Below are positions 46,814 to 60,123 of a stretch of 64,000 nucleotides of DNA, piece after piece; the first letter of the stretch is position 1; each line of letters opens with the position of its first letter. The notes beneath the pieces are model-generated. The model worked only from the letters and a program-made list of their open reading frames with translations. It was not told the origin of the DNA and searched no databases. The position numbers and the translations under genes were made by a program. The stretch is from Bondarzewia mesenterica (lineage: Eukaryota; Basidiomycota; Agaricomycetes; Russulales; Bondarzewiaceae): the NCBI GenBank assembly GCA_004802705.1, contig SGPL01000044.1, positions 12,475 to 76,474 of the forward strand, in the 5' to 3' direction.

Positions 46814-49070
46814 TTACTGTGCCCAGGGTGAACGAAGGAGGTCCACGTAGGCACGCGCCTCCGCGGCGTAGTCAACGGGCTGAATTCGCGAGATGCCGTA
46901 GCGGACACGAGTTTGATCCTAAGTGATAGGGCATGGTATTGAGCTCTAGAAAAATCATTCAATCAGAGTACTCACATTGAATGTGTCTTGTTTGGCACGA
47001 CAAGCGAAATTGAACATGTGACAGGTCGACTTCAGCATGATGCTGTTGTATTGCGTGTCATCACGCTCCTAAATAGCTTTGAGTGGTGCGGGCAATGGCG
47101 AGACTCAACGATCCATACCTTTATTTCGTGAAGATCGTTGGCAGGCATTCCGAAAACTGCGAGTCCAACATCATTGAAACCCTGAAGCCATGCTTGTCCT
47201 GTATAGTCGGCCACGGCCATGGACATGATGTACCTTGTAAGATCGAACGTTTCGCCTCAAAGTTAATATGGAGATAACATATATGCAATGACGCTCACCG
47301 ATGCTCTGGTTTCTCAAAACTGCGATCACATTTTTCGCATCGCCATCCGTCATGGCCCTCGATGACTTTCTTGTTACATTCAGCGGTCGGACAGGCAGGG
47401 TAAGAAATATTATCGGACTTGATGTGCATGATGGTCGCCCGGAGAGAGAAGAAATCGACTTTGTCGGCAGTCATCCCCAGCTGAGATTCCTTCACGTCAC
47501 TTATAGTGCGCATCTCGTTGCGGTTGATGGTGGCGCCCGCGGCAGAAGGACCCGCAGAAGATTGAGAGGTAAAGGATGTGGCTGCGCCAACGTCATCGTA
47601 CCACCCGCGAAGAAGGTGCGCCTCTGGAATGTCAGGGCTTACAGACATTGTGCTGGAACTGAACATCGACAACGAGACACCTGCAATTTGCAAATACGTA
47701 AGAAAATGGTGGCAACTTTGAACTTGCTTGACAAACTAACCTCCAAAATCACCAACCTTCACGCCCTTGAAGGCGACGACACGAGGTTGGTCAGCCTGGA
47801 ACTGTTCTGCTTGCTTGCCCCAAAGAGTGAGGCGAACAGAGAATCCGGATCTATCAACGAGCGTTAGATCTCGTTTTTGAATCTGCAAGAGTAGTTAGCC
47901 ACCAAGCCCTGACAGACAGAGAGAAACGTACAGTCCGATTTGTCTTTGTGTTGATTTCTCCTAGCTCGCCGACATCCTTGACGATACCGATAACGTCTGG
48001 AAAAAGGATTAGAAACCGCAGGCGCATGAGCAATGAAGAATCATCCAATCCAACATACCACAAATGCTGTCTTTGGCCAGGTCCTTTAAACCTGAAAGCT
48101 CAACGAAATTGTATTTGACAACCGGCAGATTTGCTGTATCGAGGCACTGCGGCGGCATCAGCAGGCAATGTCAGGACAAGGCCAAGCAAATCACGTACTT
48201 CTTCAATTTCCGTGCTGCGTTCAAGGCTTAATTCGTATTCGTTGGAAACAGAAGAAAACTTCTTCTTGGAGAGATTGACGCGAGCTTTGGAAATGTAGTA
48301 TACTTTGTCCTCATGGAGCTTATCATAAAGCTCATCGACGACAGCATTAAACCCTGTGGCCTTGATTTCTCCGGAGTCATCCATGAAAGTTACGTTGAAG
48401 AATTTGCCCTCCCCACGCTGATTAGAATATGTCCTGACATCGGACTTTTGCGTAACTCGGGCTCTGATCTTCCAGTTGTTTTGATAGGGGCTGAGTCCTT
48501 CGATAGGGAAGATGGAGTTGTTCCGACCGCCTCTCTGCTGCGGAGCGGTGGAAGTGACAGTAGTTGAAGGAGCCGCCACAGGAGCCGAGGTGTCTGTTTG
48601 TGCTTGAGCCTGCCCTGGAGTCTTGTCTGGACCGAAGGCAGTAGGATTGCCAATTTTCGCGGCTTCCTTCTGAACAACCCTCAGCGAAAGGATGACGACT
48701 AAGCTATAAAAAAAATTAGTCAGACAGCAGCACATTTGATTGATGTATAGCTGATAACAGACCGTTTTTCTTGTATGTCATTACACGAGATCTTCTCGAG
48801 CTGTGCGATGGTATTCTTGCCGATGAGGTCCTCCTCCACAAGATGGTTGAGTTGTGTGGCCAGCATAGCCTGCACAAAATGGGTGCCATCGGAAACGATG
48901 ATGCGGTATCTGTCCGCGGATGAGGAGGTGGATGCTGAACCTGTCGAGACTTTCTTGATAGAAAGGAATTGAACGAAGGGACTACTGGCCCACAGGTCCT
49001 GATCATCACGGTCGCCCACTTGTAGACGTTGGCAGATGCCGTCAGTGAGTTGAGGGATGGACGACTCCAT
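46814..49070 (-). CDS. RFA1: RPA1, large subunit of replication protein A
   Basis: Single-strand DNA-binding protein for replication, repair and recombination. The ATG at 49070 begins MESSIPQLTDGICQRLQ, the usual N-OB start. A linker (APVAAPSTTVTSTAPQQRGG) leads into DBD-A (SIFPIEGLSPYQNNWKIRARV, then RGEGKFFNVTFMDDSGEIKA), DBD-B (KRDLTLVDRSGFSVRLTLWG) and DBD-C. DBD-C carries the Cys4 zinc ribbon (CPTAEC and WRCEKCDR, about 47320-47400). The protein ends near RAYVDLLRSPWAQ at stop 46814. About eight introns. A longer reading to 49097 would need a TTG start and is rejected. The MCB-like box upstream suits S-phase control. Confidence 0.95.
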
Positions 49071-49663
49071 TATAGATACGATGGATGGTGCAGACAAGAG
49101 TACAGAACGACTGTCTTCTGCTTTGTATGTAAGGTCTGCCTGTGGGAGATAAAGACAAGAGAGTGGTATGCCAGTAATCGCGTCGAAGCGTGTTCATTAT
49201 ATAAGCACGATGTTTACGCGTCAGTGACGCCTTGGTGGCGCCTGGCATGAATCACACCTGAGGCTGCAAGACACACCCACAGCCTGATAGTTTTTTTAAC
49301 GCTGTCATGCCTTCGTGGGTCTGGCATGATATTCTGCAAGCATGCGACAATTACTGATGAACCTTTTGTTGGAGCTGCGTTTCAGATTCCTCAGTCGGTA
49401 CTGTGAGTTCGCTGGTAGTTCCTATCTAGCTTGACATGCAAGTTTCTTGGATATCGATAGCTAGCCCTTCCCTACACAGAACGACTATCTTCTGTGTGAG
49501 GTCTGCAAAGGAGACTAGTCCTTCCCACTGTTTGGATGAGTTACCCAAGATGCTATAGATTCATAATTTAATGTTAAGGATCACAAGTAAGTACGCCAGA
49601 CATCTATCGACTCCTCCGGGTGCTACACAGATGATCATAATCCCCTTTGTCAGTCCCATTTGT
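49071..49663. other. RPA1 upstream region and IDO 3' flank
   Basis: About 590 bp. It holds the RPA1 promoter with the box at 49216-49221 and the 3' end of the dioxygenase gene. No other gene is seen. Confidence 0.55.
49216..49221. promoter_or_regulatory. MCB-like box upstream of RPA1
   Basis: ACGCGT, about 146 bp upstream of the RPA1 ATG. Replication genes are classic targets of MBF at this site in yeasts. One copy only, so the call is tentative. Confidence 0.45.
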
Positions 49664-51133
49664 CTAATTCCCTCGTAGCATTGTGCGATTCGTCGCATCC
49701 CTTCCTGCTTTCAACAGAGTCGAAAGCTCGCTTCCTCCGGTCCCCCGCGCAGGCCCGGTTTTCTTCTCTCTAGGACTTTTCTCCGTGGATCCGGGAGGGA
49801 TTGTGCTCGACATCGACACCACGTAAAGACATACGATGCGGATGTGGGCATCTCTGAATTTCTTCAGCGCCAGGACGGCCGTGTCAAATGGCTCGCGTAA
49901 CAATGGCGTCCGCTCGGCCAACGTTCTAATTGATATTGGAATAGTGGCGAAGTCTACCAGGAATGCCTGATGCTTCCCGGGCATATAGCGTCGCATCCTC
50001 TCCATGAAACCCTTGTCGGCCTTTGTGTTAAGGTTCGACGGCGCTGGGCTACGCTTCTTCTGGAGCTTGTGGTCGACGTCAAGAAAAACATCCAATGCAT
50101 GCATGACCGTACTCTGACCCGCGGAAGGTCCGCCCAGATCCAGTGTATCAGAGTCCGGGACACCGTCGTATATCCATTTCGGAGCGTTAGGCCCGCTTGC
50201 GCCACTTCCATTCCACCACGGCCTGACGTGCCAATAGAAAATATAGGGATCGACCGTTTCACGGGACCTCGCGATGATCTCCGTCAACTCCTGGATGATG
50301 GCTGCTAACCGCGTAAGATCTTTCGAGATTTTGGAGACGGCTACGAAACTGGTGGTATCCTTCTGATGAACGTACGAATCGACAATTCGTAGCATCTCAA
50401 TCCCTCGGATCTCCGCCTTCGCTGACAAAACGTAGAACTCGTGTTCTGCTTCTGTGCCAGATAAGTGATGCATGAATCCTACATTGTTTGATGACAGAGG
50501 GAGTTCAGGATCAAGGGGCTTCCAATTCCACAGGACGACGTCCGCAAAGGTCATAATTGGAGCTGTTCCAAGAATGCGAGAAACGTTGACCATCGGAATC
50601 GCCAAGCAAGAGGGTATATGAATGGGGGAAGGATCACTTGCGGGAGGTTGTGAGTGGACGTAGAAGTTGATGAGGAATGCGAGGACCATATGTGCTCTCT
50701 GCTGACGGCGTATATCCCCTTCAAAGCATTCTGTGTCGAGGATGGGAAGCTGATGGCAGGAAAGTTAGCAATAGTCCATTGATTTCTGTATTAATGCCCT
50801 TACCGAACGAACAGATTCCCTCCAGGCTTCCCCATCGGTACGTTTTTCCATGGCATCCTCTCGCTTATCACTTCCTAGACTCAATGTCTTCTTTGCCTCT
50901 TCCAGCGCCCTCTCCCACAATTCGAATGCCCCAGTCAGGGGTGCTAGTGATTGGGGAGGGAAGAAACCGGTTGCGGAATCTATGTCGTATTCCTCCAAGG
51001 ATGGCATGGACTTGGATTTATTCATGGTCCTTCCGAATATTGTTGCAAGGAGAAGCTGCATCAAGAGGCGGAAAAGTGACCCAATATCTGGTAGGGCATA
51101 AGTGGGTGTTGCGATGGTGCTGACGTGGTCCAT
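49664..51133 (-). CDS. BNA2: Indoleamine 2,3-dioxygenase (tryptophan to N-formylkynurenine)
   Basis: Two exons (51133-50804, 50749-49664) encode 471 residues. It is a heme enzyme opening the tryptophan ring, first step of the kynurenine route to NAD. Family features in order: TYALPDIGSLFRLL and TGAFELWERALEEAKKTLSL in the small domain; ADVVLWNWKPLDPELPLSSN; a FYVLSAKAEIRGIEML helix; IFYWHVRPWWNGS; LDLGGPSAGQSTVMHALDVF; YMPGKHQAFLVDF; and KKFRDAHIRIVCLYV, whose His fits the proximal heme ligand. The C-terminus has RGTGGSELSTLLKAGRDAT, the conserved GTGG loop. The intron is GT-AG and in phase. There is no targeting signal, so it is probably cytosolic. Confidence 0.94.
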
Positions 51134-53265
51134 TTTGGATGCGTTGCGTGGCAGATATGTGTGGAGGTGAGTGGTTTTGAAGTTGGATGGTAGTCACTCT
51201 CTTTATACTTTGCGTCATGTTGTGCCAACTGTGACCTTTGAGGCCACCACTGCATACCGGTACTCACACTGTGATCTCATTCTACCGCATCTCTGCACTC
51301 ATCAGCACAAGCGCGAGCCCTGTACCAGACTCCTCATCTCACTACAGAGTTTGGACCTGTTTTCTTTCGATATCGCCTCATGCCGTTCCTTCGGAACCCT
51401 CCCACTGATCCTCCCCTTCCCGTCGGCACGCTAATAAGTCCGAAGCAAGAACAAGTCATACTCGATCTGAAAGGTCCGTTTCTCACCCAACAGGATCATC
51501 GGAATCCGTGACTACGCTCCCCGTCGCCAACAAACCGACGTCCGTAGGCCGAACAGTCCATCTCTTGCGTTCTTGTCGCAAGTCATGTAGTCGCTGTCCA
51601 CCATCCCAGTATCTGGTCAGTATCTGGATGTTTCATTTCGCCGTGCAATGCGAGACACGACAATGACTCAACGAACATGTCTAGATTAAGGTGCTATCCG
51701 ATCTCAGCCGACGACCGAGTCAGACTCATGCGTCGTTTCCGACGTACGTTATAGCAAGTGCTGGCTCAACTCGACAATACATGACCTGTGAACGAATCCG
51801 CAGCGGCATGTACTTTCCGCATTGTATGAGGCAGTTTGATTGTTTTCTGGACAATAAGAGCAAATGGAGATCTGGATAAGACCTTGCGAGTGAGGGTTTG
51901 ACGATGTGCTTGCGTATTCGCTACAATGAGGTCGATGATTGAAACCATCAATCAGGACTCGGACTCACTGTGGCGGATGCAGCGCAATGCCGTTGCGCCG
52001 CAGGCTGTGCTTTGCACGAAATATGATCGTCTCCAGAACCTTTCCTATAATGTTCACATTCTCGAGGCCTTCCGTATGTATATAGTATCAGTACGTTCAG
52101 GAGCCTACATTACTCCGACTCCCAATTGACCGTGCTCAGAGTCTAAGCCCATTCGCATATGCAGCGGGTGACAAAATTCCGATGCTGTTCAAGTGATTAG
52201 CCAGATGCTGGAGAATTCCGAAGAACAACAGAAATGACACGGTCATAATGATCAACGTCATGTTCGGACCATTGAATGAGATATTATCACCGAAACGTGG
52301 TGAATTTGAACCCATCAATGCATCACCGGTGCCCTTCAATAGGCACTGTATAGGATCGTACCTTGACCTTGAGACCTTGACTACGACGAGTTTGACACCT
52401 CACACCGCGCATCGTAACAAATTCAGAGGCACAGGGTAAGAAGCTCGACTGCAGACTGTGGTACTGCCAAAATCAGAGAGCGCGCAGGCTACATCACTGT
52501 TCAATTAACGGCCCTTACGTATATTTACGGAGCACGATTCGCAAACTGTTGAATTGTTAGATTCTCGAGATCAGGCAGTCCTTCCCGATGGAGTAGAGCG
52601 GAAGTTGAAACCGAACCACAGTACGGGAGTTCCAAGTCCAACCGACCTGCATGCGAGCCAGATTTCTCTGTCGCCACTCGAACTTTGCTTTGCGGTTGAA
52701 AGTCAACATGTCAGCCCCAACCCATTAATATAGCATCAACCTGCAACTGAGACAACGCATGCGTACTCGGGGAGAGTTGGATATAAGGTAATTATTCCTC
52801 AGGATTCAGGAATACTCGTGCATAGCATCGCTCGGCGCCCTTAGATATTAGGCCGATCGGGCGTTGTTCGAGCCGGCATGCAACAGTCGTCCTTTCGATT
52901 CAACAAATATGGCGCCCGTGAACGCATCTCTGCAATTTGCAGCTACAATGAGACTCGGATGAAGAACGTCCATTCCCATTTTAGTTACGCGCGTTGTCTC
53001 ACGACTCTCAAGACACTACGTACATATGTTTAGAAGACCTATCGTGATATGGCAAATTAACAATAAGTGGGCATGCAGAGTGACTTGAGACATACGCAAC
53101 GTACATATCACGGTTCAGGGATAGTACAAATAGATTGGTAGTGCATGAAAACATTAAGCTGAGATACCGAGGAAAATTGGCGTCAGAAAGTACAGCCTCG
53201 CCTCGATGTTCAATATGCAATGTAATCTGCTCACCGATGCCGACTCCCAACAAAAAAAGCATCCG
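51134..53265. other. Long intergenic region
   Basis: About 2.1 kb with only short open frames on both strands, none with domains or consistent splice sites. I see no RNA gene or repeat structure in it. Confidence 0.5.
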
Positions 53266-55632
53266 TCAATGCTTCCATCGGAGATATTTCCCTTCCTTGT
53301 CCTGAAAAGTACACCTCCTCTTCACTACCTCATTGACCTTCTCCGCAACACCGTGTTTTCCCCTCCGAAGCTTCTCAAATTTAGTCACGAGCTCGTCGAG
53401 TGTGAGCGCCGAACCCCCGCTCGACTTGTGGTCACCAATTACAGCTTTACCAATCTCTTCTTCGGAGGGAAGCGCAAAGCGTAAGAAGTGTGATGGAGAA
53501 TCGTGCTCGGCCTGCAAGCGTTCCGGGAGGTGGAGGTTTGCTGCCGAAGGTTGGAATAATTGAGATTCGAGGGTAGATATGGACACGGCGGTAAGATCAG
53601 AAGGCGACCATGCGGGACGTGTCTTGATCTTGTCAATGAGGACCGCACGTACACCAGTTGAAAAATCAGGAGTCACGCCGCTCTGTACCCCCTATCAATA
53701 CACAATCCAGACGAGCTTTCTGGAGACTCACACAGTACGCAGAAGCTAGGCCGAGTTCCATCTTCAGCGCGTCCAAGAGACTCATTTTTTTCCCCTTCCG
53801 AATCGCCATCAACGCCACCTTCAAACTTGTTGGGCTCCGGTCCTCCATCATTGCTAGAGTGTCTTTAGCCCACTGCACAACATCAGCATTAACAGGATCG
53901 GCTTTTCCGTCCGCATATTCCCGTAGCTTTTTGAATATGCCCTCCACCGTATCCTGTTGGAATGCCTTGTCAAGAGCGATACGAATGGCCCCAGTCAGAG
54001 GAGCCACAGGATCTGAGGACTCTCGCTCATAATGAAGCTCCTCGATTGCATTGTCGATCTGGATCAAGGTGGGATTCTCAATAGCGGCCAGACGCTCAAG
54101 AAGTATAGGTACACGATGTGATGAGATGAAGTGTGTCGCAAAGCCGTGTTCGCTAATAGCATGACCGTCATGATATATTTATATAATGAAACCGAAACAT
54201 AAACTTACAATGTTGCGCGCCCAGATAAGGCGGCTCCCGTCAACGCCAGATACGTCCCTATTTCACCGTCAAGGCGGGAAAGATAGTAGGAAGCGCCCAC
54301 GTCAGGAAAGTAGCCAATTTTTGTCTCGGGCATAGAAAAGCCTGTCCTTTCGGTGGCAATTCTGAAAAGGGCTGGCGCTGCCAGGCCAACACCACCGCCA
54401 TCTGTAAGAGAACGGACATGAATCAGAAGATGAAACTCGGATGGCATTCAACTGCGGTGATTAAAAAACTGGCAGGCTTCGAAACAGTTCAATAATCACG
54501 ATATAAGTCGCACATAGTGACCAAAGAATAAGGTGCACTATGTGTGTCCTGCCCATGCAAACTGAACATGCTATGCTCGAGTGATGCCTTTCCAGTTTTT
54601 TGATTTGCAGGATGACATTAGCGCTGTCCAGTGCCGAGCCCATGGACAATTAGGTGCGTATATCTCTTCCGATTTCCAGTCTCGCCGCATAAGGGAGGCG
54701 TAGTCTGACTGCCAAAATTTGTCTTCCTCCGTCAAAACATTTTGGCGAAGGTCAAAAGCTTGCGCTCGGACAATCAACTGGCAGTGGCAGCCATGATGAA
54801 GTCGAGAATATCATGGAATACCCGTTTGCTGAGCGCTTGTTGTCAATTCGCCAGGCGACGGGCAGAAAGTTGAAGAGTGGCTTGCGATAGCATCGTGATG
54901 CGAATAAATAGGTAAGGTGAGGGGAAATAAACTGACATGTGATTCCATCCATAATGGCAACATACGGCTTGGATAGAGTAGCCAAGGCATAGTCCAGGCC
55001 AAACCTGAGAGACGGGTGAAGACGACGAGGAATGAACATATAGTAATTACGCACTCGCGACTGAAGAAATCAATGGCCTGTGCACGGGTATCTTCTTTCG
55101 CTGCGAGCTCAACGATGCCTGTAAAACATAGTAATACGAGGATACGAGATCGGCATGATAAACAGCGTAAAAATTAAAACAGATCACATACCAGCCACGT
55201 CACCGCCCGCACAGAAAGCCTTCCCGACACTGGAGCCAACAATTACGCCACAAAGGTTGGAGTGCCCCCAGGCCTTGCAGTATTGATACCAGTGAGCGAG
55301 GCATGGTCAAGATAATAAACCTCAGACGAACCTCGGTCTTGGAAGCAATAGAGTCGATCATCTCCGTGTTCAGTGCATTCAGCTTTTTTGGCCGGTTGAG
55401 AATAAATCGACGAGAAGCTAGATTCTCCTCAAACATTACAGGTGCCTGTAGGATGAATTCTTGTTAATGGATGGACCTTCGTGATTATGGCGAACGAAAG
55501 TCGGACCTCATCTGGCTGTGGGGAAGTAGGTGACGGGGTAGAGGAGGCCATGTGTCTTGCAATAGCACCAGTCCTTCTTGCAGCAGCAGTAGAGGAGAGT
55601 GAGCGCAGAGGCATTCTAGATAGTGAAAGCAT
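53266..55632 (-). CDS. EHD3: 3-hydroxyisobutyryl-CoA hydrolase, mitochondrial
   Basis: Crotonase-fold thioesterase of valine breakdown. The ATG at 55632 gives an Arg/Ser-rich presequence ([20 protein letters not shown]). The core follows: [66 protein letters not shown] and [23 protein letters not shown] (oxyanion loop and catalytic Glu region). Further exons give [21 protein letters not shown] and [16 protein letters not shown]. The C-terminal block ends KYLRWKH. About ten introns. The one between GIT and GGGVGL (54402-54946) is 545 bp, ten times the local norm; with its canonical sites the joined residue is Tyr where relatives usually have Met. Confidence 0.93.
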
Positions 55633-55789
55633 ACTGGTGACTTTTCGACCAAGCGCTTAGCAAACTAAGGAAGTTCGACGCCGGTGACGATGAGGACCGA
55701 AAGCCGTTAGTGCTAAAATAGGGTTAAGGTTGAGTAGTACCTCATAATTGATAATAAAATCAGACACATGATAAAAAAACCAAATAACC
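55633..55789. promoter_or_regulatory. Bidirectional promoter of EHD3 and tubulin cofactor E
   Basis: Only 157 bp separate the divergent start codons at 55632 (minus) and 55790 (plus). The stretch next to the plus-strand ATG is A-rich. No specific site is recognised. Confidence 0.5.
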
Positions 55790-58267
55790 ATGTTACCTCC
55801 AACCGTTGGGACACGGTTCTCCCTGGCAGGCTACATTGGAACCGTCAGATTCTTTGGAAACGTTGACGGCACGAAAGGCGATTGGATTGGTGTTGAGTGG
55901 GATGATCCTGCTCGCGGAAAACACGATGGCATCAAAGACGGAAGACGCTACTTTTCATGCATGTCAGTTGCTGTCCCCCTCCGATCACGTCTTACTGGAT
56001 CTTTTTTCTATCTTTAGAGTCCCAAATTCAGGCTCTTTCATTCGGCTCATCCCGACAATTGACTTTGGAAAGTCATTTCTCAAAGCCCTGGTGGAAAAAT
56101 ATGTGGAGGTCCAGCATGGCTCAGCGACCCAAGAAACCGTCATCCTTGGTTCATCTAATGGCGCCATTCAAGTCGAAGCAGTCAATCTCGACAAGGTTCG
56201 CCAGAAGTTCTCGCGTCTTGAACGTCTGCGCGAGATCAGCCTTGATAAAGAGTGCGTCGCATATGCTGATCAAAAGGGCGAAATCCGGTCAAGATGTCCA
56301 AGTAGGTCGCTCTAGTTTGTATACAAAAGAACATTGCAGGGAGGAAAGTCGTACTAATGTGCTCAATATGAAGGCGTAAAGGGGTTAGACCTTTCGTATA
56401 GTCTTATACCTACCTGGGACATCGTCGTTCTCATCGCAATCGAGCTGCCCGTCCTTGAACGTCTTGCGCTAAAGTAAGTGTTCGACTCTAAATTGATCAC
56501 CACATCCTTATAGTTACGACGAATATAGCAACAATCGTTTACAGCCTCTTGAGTCTTCTGCGCTCGCCCAGCATGCCTTTCAGCACATAACGGAATTGCA
56601 ACTGAATGCCACGCTCCTTACGTGGCAAGCGGTGCTAAATGTTCTATCCCTCATACCGGCGCTTCACCAACTCGAGTTTGGGTACAACCGTCTCACAAGT
56701 CTGGCTTCCGAAAAATACCCCGAGACGTCTTCATCGTCTCTTGAGTTACTCAATCTAGACAGTAACGATCTCGCGGACTGGATCGACATATGTCAAGCAC
56801 TACAGAACTTTCCTAGGTCACCTACTGACCACCTAGTATCATCTAATGATATATAATTGCTGACACCATCTGATGTCAGTTTGAATCGCCTCATTGTCTC
56901 CGCCAACCCGCTGTCATCTATTCCACCCCTATCTACTGCGACCTTCAAACTCGGCACTCTCAAACACCTTGCCCTATCACACACCCAAATTGGTACATGG
57001 TCTTGCATCGATGCTTTAACTGACTGGTGTCCCGTGCTCGAAGGACTCACCCTCAGCGGTACACCGCTTGTTCAATGTTCGTATCCTTACCAATTACCAA
57101 CGTTGACTCAACATGATGGCATCGTATTTCATTCTTGCTCATTTATCATTAAAACAGCTCCTGGCGCGGATAGGATATGGCGCCAACTCACGATAGCGCG
57201 TCTTCCCAACCTTCGAGCGCTTGATGGTGCCTCGGTGCGTTTGTACAATTTCTCTCATCCTTATCCCCTTCCCCCGCCGCTGTTCACTTATGTTAGATGA
57301 AGGTCCTAAATTGAGCCTTTCTCATCAGATCTCATCGCGCCAACGTGCCGATGCCGAGCTTTTTTATCTTTCACTGATATCTCGTATATCATACACCTCT
57401 GACGCTGCGCGCCGAGCCGAACACCCACGATGGGACGCCCTGTGTCAACGTGAGTTACTGTTATTGATCCTATTCTGTCTCCCCAGGTGCATCATTGGTG
57501 CTCTCACTTCCAAATTTATCTCTGCGTTTTTGGCTTTGTGATTCCAGTGCTGATGTTTCGCGAAACCCTTATTCCGCATCTCATGACCACAACATTGCCC
57601 ATGATGTCTTCGATGTTGCCCATCACTGAATCCATCTGTGTATCTGTGTTGTTCACATCCCCGGATTGAAAATCGTCATTGTTCGACACTGCATCTTTAA
57701 CACTGTTACTGCCAATCCCGTCGTTGCTCTCGCGCTTTTGATCCGCCTGCCTGTGCAAATGTGCCGTGTGCATCCCTGTGCACAACTACTTACTGGCCCG
57801 TCGTACCGCCTGATTGGACTTTTCGACTAGTACATGGCACGCCGGATACCTCAACCTCTGGCCCTGCAAAAGGCGATAAGCTTAGCAGTCGGCTCATTCG
57901 TATGGGTTCTCTTAACACTCTAGTCTTCTCACCGCGCTGACAAAGACAACGGTATCGATAAAAAGAAATACAAGCCATACTCTCGTCCTCACCGCCATAT
58001 GCGTCCGCGCCGCCCACGCCCAGTGCATCGCCAGTAACGCTCCGCATCTTGCCAACGGCCCCCTTACGTCTCCTGCGCCTTAAACTCCAAAAAGCCTTCA
58101 AGGCTCCCCGAGGGGCGCGCGCTGATGTGTGGGTGCGCATGGCGGACGACAAGTTGTCTCGGCTTGGCAGTCTGGATGGGAATGCTGATGCCGATGAAAG
58201 CAGAGAAGTTGGCTGGTGGTTGGAGGAGGGGGCGGAGATCATGGTTTGGTTAGAGAAGTCGGGATAG
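55790..58267 (+). CDS. TBCE: Tubulin-folding cofactor E (CAP-Gly, leucine-rich repeat, ubiquitin-like)
   Basis: Chaperone that binds alpha-tubulin during dimer assembly. Domains in order: CAP-Gly (GTVRFFGNVDGTKGDWIGVEWDD, GKHDG, then FIRL), a leucine-rich region (LDLSYSLIPTWDIV, LERLALNYNE, ITELQLNATLLTWQAV, LHQLEFGYNRL, LELLNLDSNDLADW, LNRLIVSANPLSSIPP, LKHLALSHTQIGTW), then RADAELFYLSLISRI and HPRWDALC. After a 381-bp intron (57450-57830) come HGTPDTSTSGPAKGDKLSSRLI, a variable segment, and a ubiquitin-like C-terminus (LRLLRLKLQKAFKAPRG to WWLEEGAEIMVWLEKSG). That long intron is unusual here. The stop is at 58267 and the gene is complete. Confidence 0.92.
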
Positions 58268-60123
58268 AATGGGTAGTCGCGTCTACCCATAACGAATTGT
58301 ATGCACGCCTATGTGATCTTCTTTCTCGTGGACGTGGGTGATGTCTTCATTTCACATCTGTATTTTGTTCACAATTTGAACAATCATCAACAGTTGTGCC
58401 GTGAGTAACCTTGCTATCAACCACTGTCAACCGGCAGACCTCAATTGACAATTTTTGCCATTCTCGGAGCGCGCAGGGTTCTCTAGCAGCCAAAGCTGAA
58501 GAACTTGCGACCAAGGTTTCGAAATTTCACCTGCCGCGACAGTGCCATGATCCTGTCACCTTCGATCAATGAACGCGGTATATTACATGTATGGCACAGG
58601 GACCCACAGGAATACACAATCGCGGTGCATAACAGCTTCTCATGCAATCAAGATCGTAGCGCAAGTGCTCATGTAGCTGTAGCCGCGGATCAGCTCACCG
58701 ACATCTGATGGCTTCACGTGCGAATGGAACTCGAACTCGAATGCCAGCGCAGTGCGCACCGTTTCACGATCAAGTAGTAATCAGTATAAAATCAAGGACA
58801 CGGTTGCAAGTCAAGTCCTGCATCACATGAATGATGGATCTATCATTTTTCACCCTTAGTTTTCCCTCCGCCTCGCCCAATTCCTGGCAGCTGCCGGTCC
58901 TATATTGCATCTTGCTCACTCAAGCTTCGAGAAGACCGTTGCAATATACCATATCAATATCAGCTGGGGCCAGTCACGTTGCGAATCTCAAGGGAACGTT
59001 ACAGGTATCGATCATGCTTCAGTCCTGAGCTCAAAGGGCAGCGAGCTAACCCACCCTCAGCCGCCGAACATAGATGGAATCAGACGAGCTTACTGTATAT
59101 TATGTTGCTGCTCAGCACGAGAGCAATGCCAACGGGCGGGCAATCTGAACTATAGTACACAAGTTGAGTGCTGAGTGAAGGTCGTGACATCAAGCCGTAC
59201 GCCGTGAAAACACTGATCCTGTTTGATGTGGTAGACAAAAATATATGTACATACATATGTGCACATACATACATGATATATGAAAAACCATGTCAACGTC
59301 AAGAACCCTCGAGTCTAGGAATATCCGGTCTTCGCTTCCCAGACTCAAGGCGCCTATCAATTGAACAGGTGATATATGCATACCCACATACCTTCTATCG
59401 TTTCCCCTGTGAAGCAGCCGTTGCACATCACGAACCTGCGCCCCCGACGGCCTGGCAGCAGGAATAAATTACATCGTCGGAACCAAACGCGCGCAGACGC
59501 CGATGAAAATTTTACGCGAGCGCGGCGAACAGGCGAATCTCAGTTGCGATTAGGCGAGCGCTGCATCGCTGCTTGAGAATTCCCTTCGTCAGCAATATCG
59601 GCACTCTCCGAGAACACCCCGCGGTTGTCGGCGTTGCAGATATCGTCTATGGGACCCGTCTCGCGTTCTATTCCAGTAAGATGGTCCTTTCCAGCGGAGA
59701 ATAATAGGTCAATGAACGTGCGAGCGAGAACCATCGCTTCCAGGCCTTTAAACCTATACCTGATGGCCTAATGAGTCGCCCAACAACTAACGGAAGGGCG
59801 TTCCGAGGGCTTGCGCACGCGGTCTTGATCTTGACACGTCACACCTGAAGGGTTTGTCCCAGGTCCCAAACGTACCACGCCTGCCAGGTAAATCGCGGGT
59901 GGAAGAATTCGACAGTGAGAAACTACAGTGCTCCGTTCATCGCACATACGCCAAACGCCAAAGCCACATATCGAGCAGAAGAGAAGAGGCAACATTGGAG
60001 GAAACGAGGAAAAAGCACTGGAAAGAAGCAAGAAACCAATTGCGGGCCCCGGTATCGTGTCTGCCCGTCCTACTTGTTTGGCACAGAATCCCAGGTTCAA
60101 TCCAATCGGGCCTATCCCATTCT
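58268..60123. other. Long intergenic region
   Basis: About 1.9 kb between the ends of two convergent genes, too long to be UTR alone. It holds the AT-rich repeat at 59240-59281 and only short open frames with no domain. No gene is seen. Confidence 0.5.
59240..59281. repeat. Low-complexity (TACA/ATGT)n tract
   Basis: A 42-bp stretch of imperfect ATAC/ATGT units, partly self-complementary. Simple repeat with no sign of function. Confidence 0.7.

Noticed and set aside
49071..49097. RPA1 start at 49097
   Set aside because: The codon there is TTG. The first ATG is at 49070 and gives the normal family N-terminus.
57516..57785. Antisense 89-residue frame in the TBCE intron as a gene
   Set aside because: No domain or transcript evidence; kept only as a remark on the long intron.
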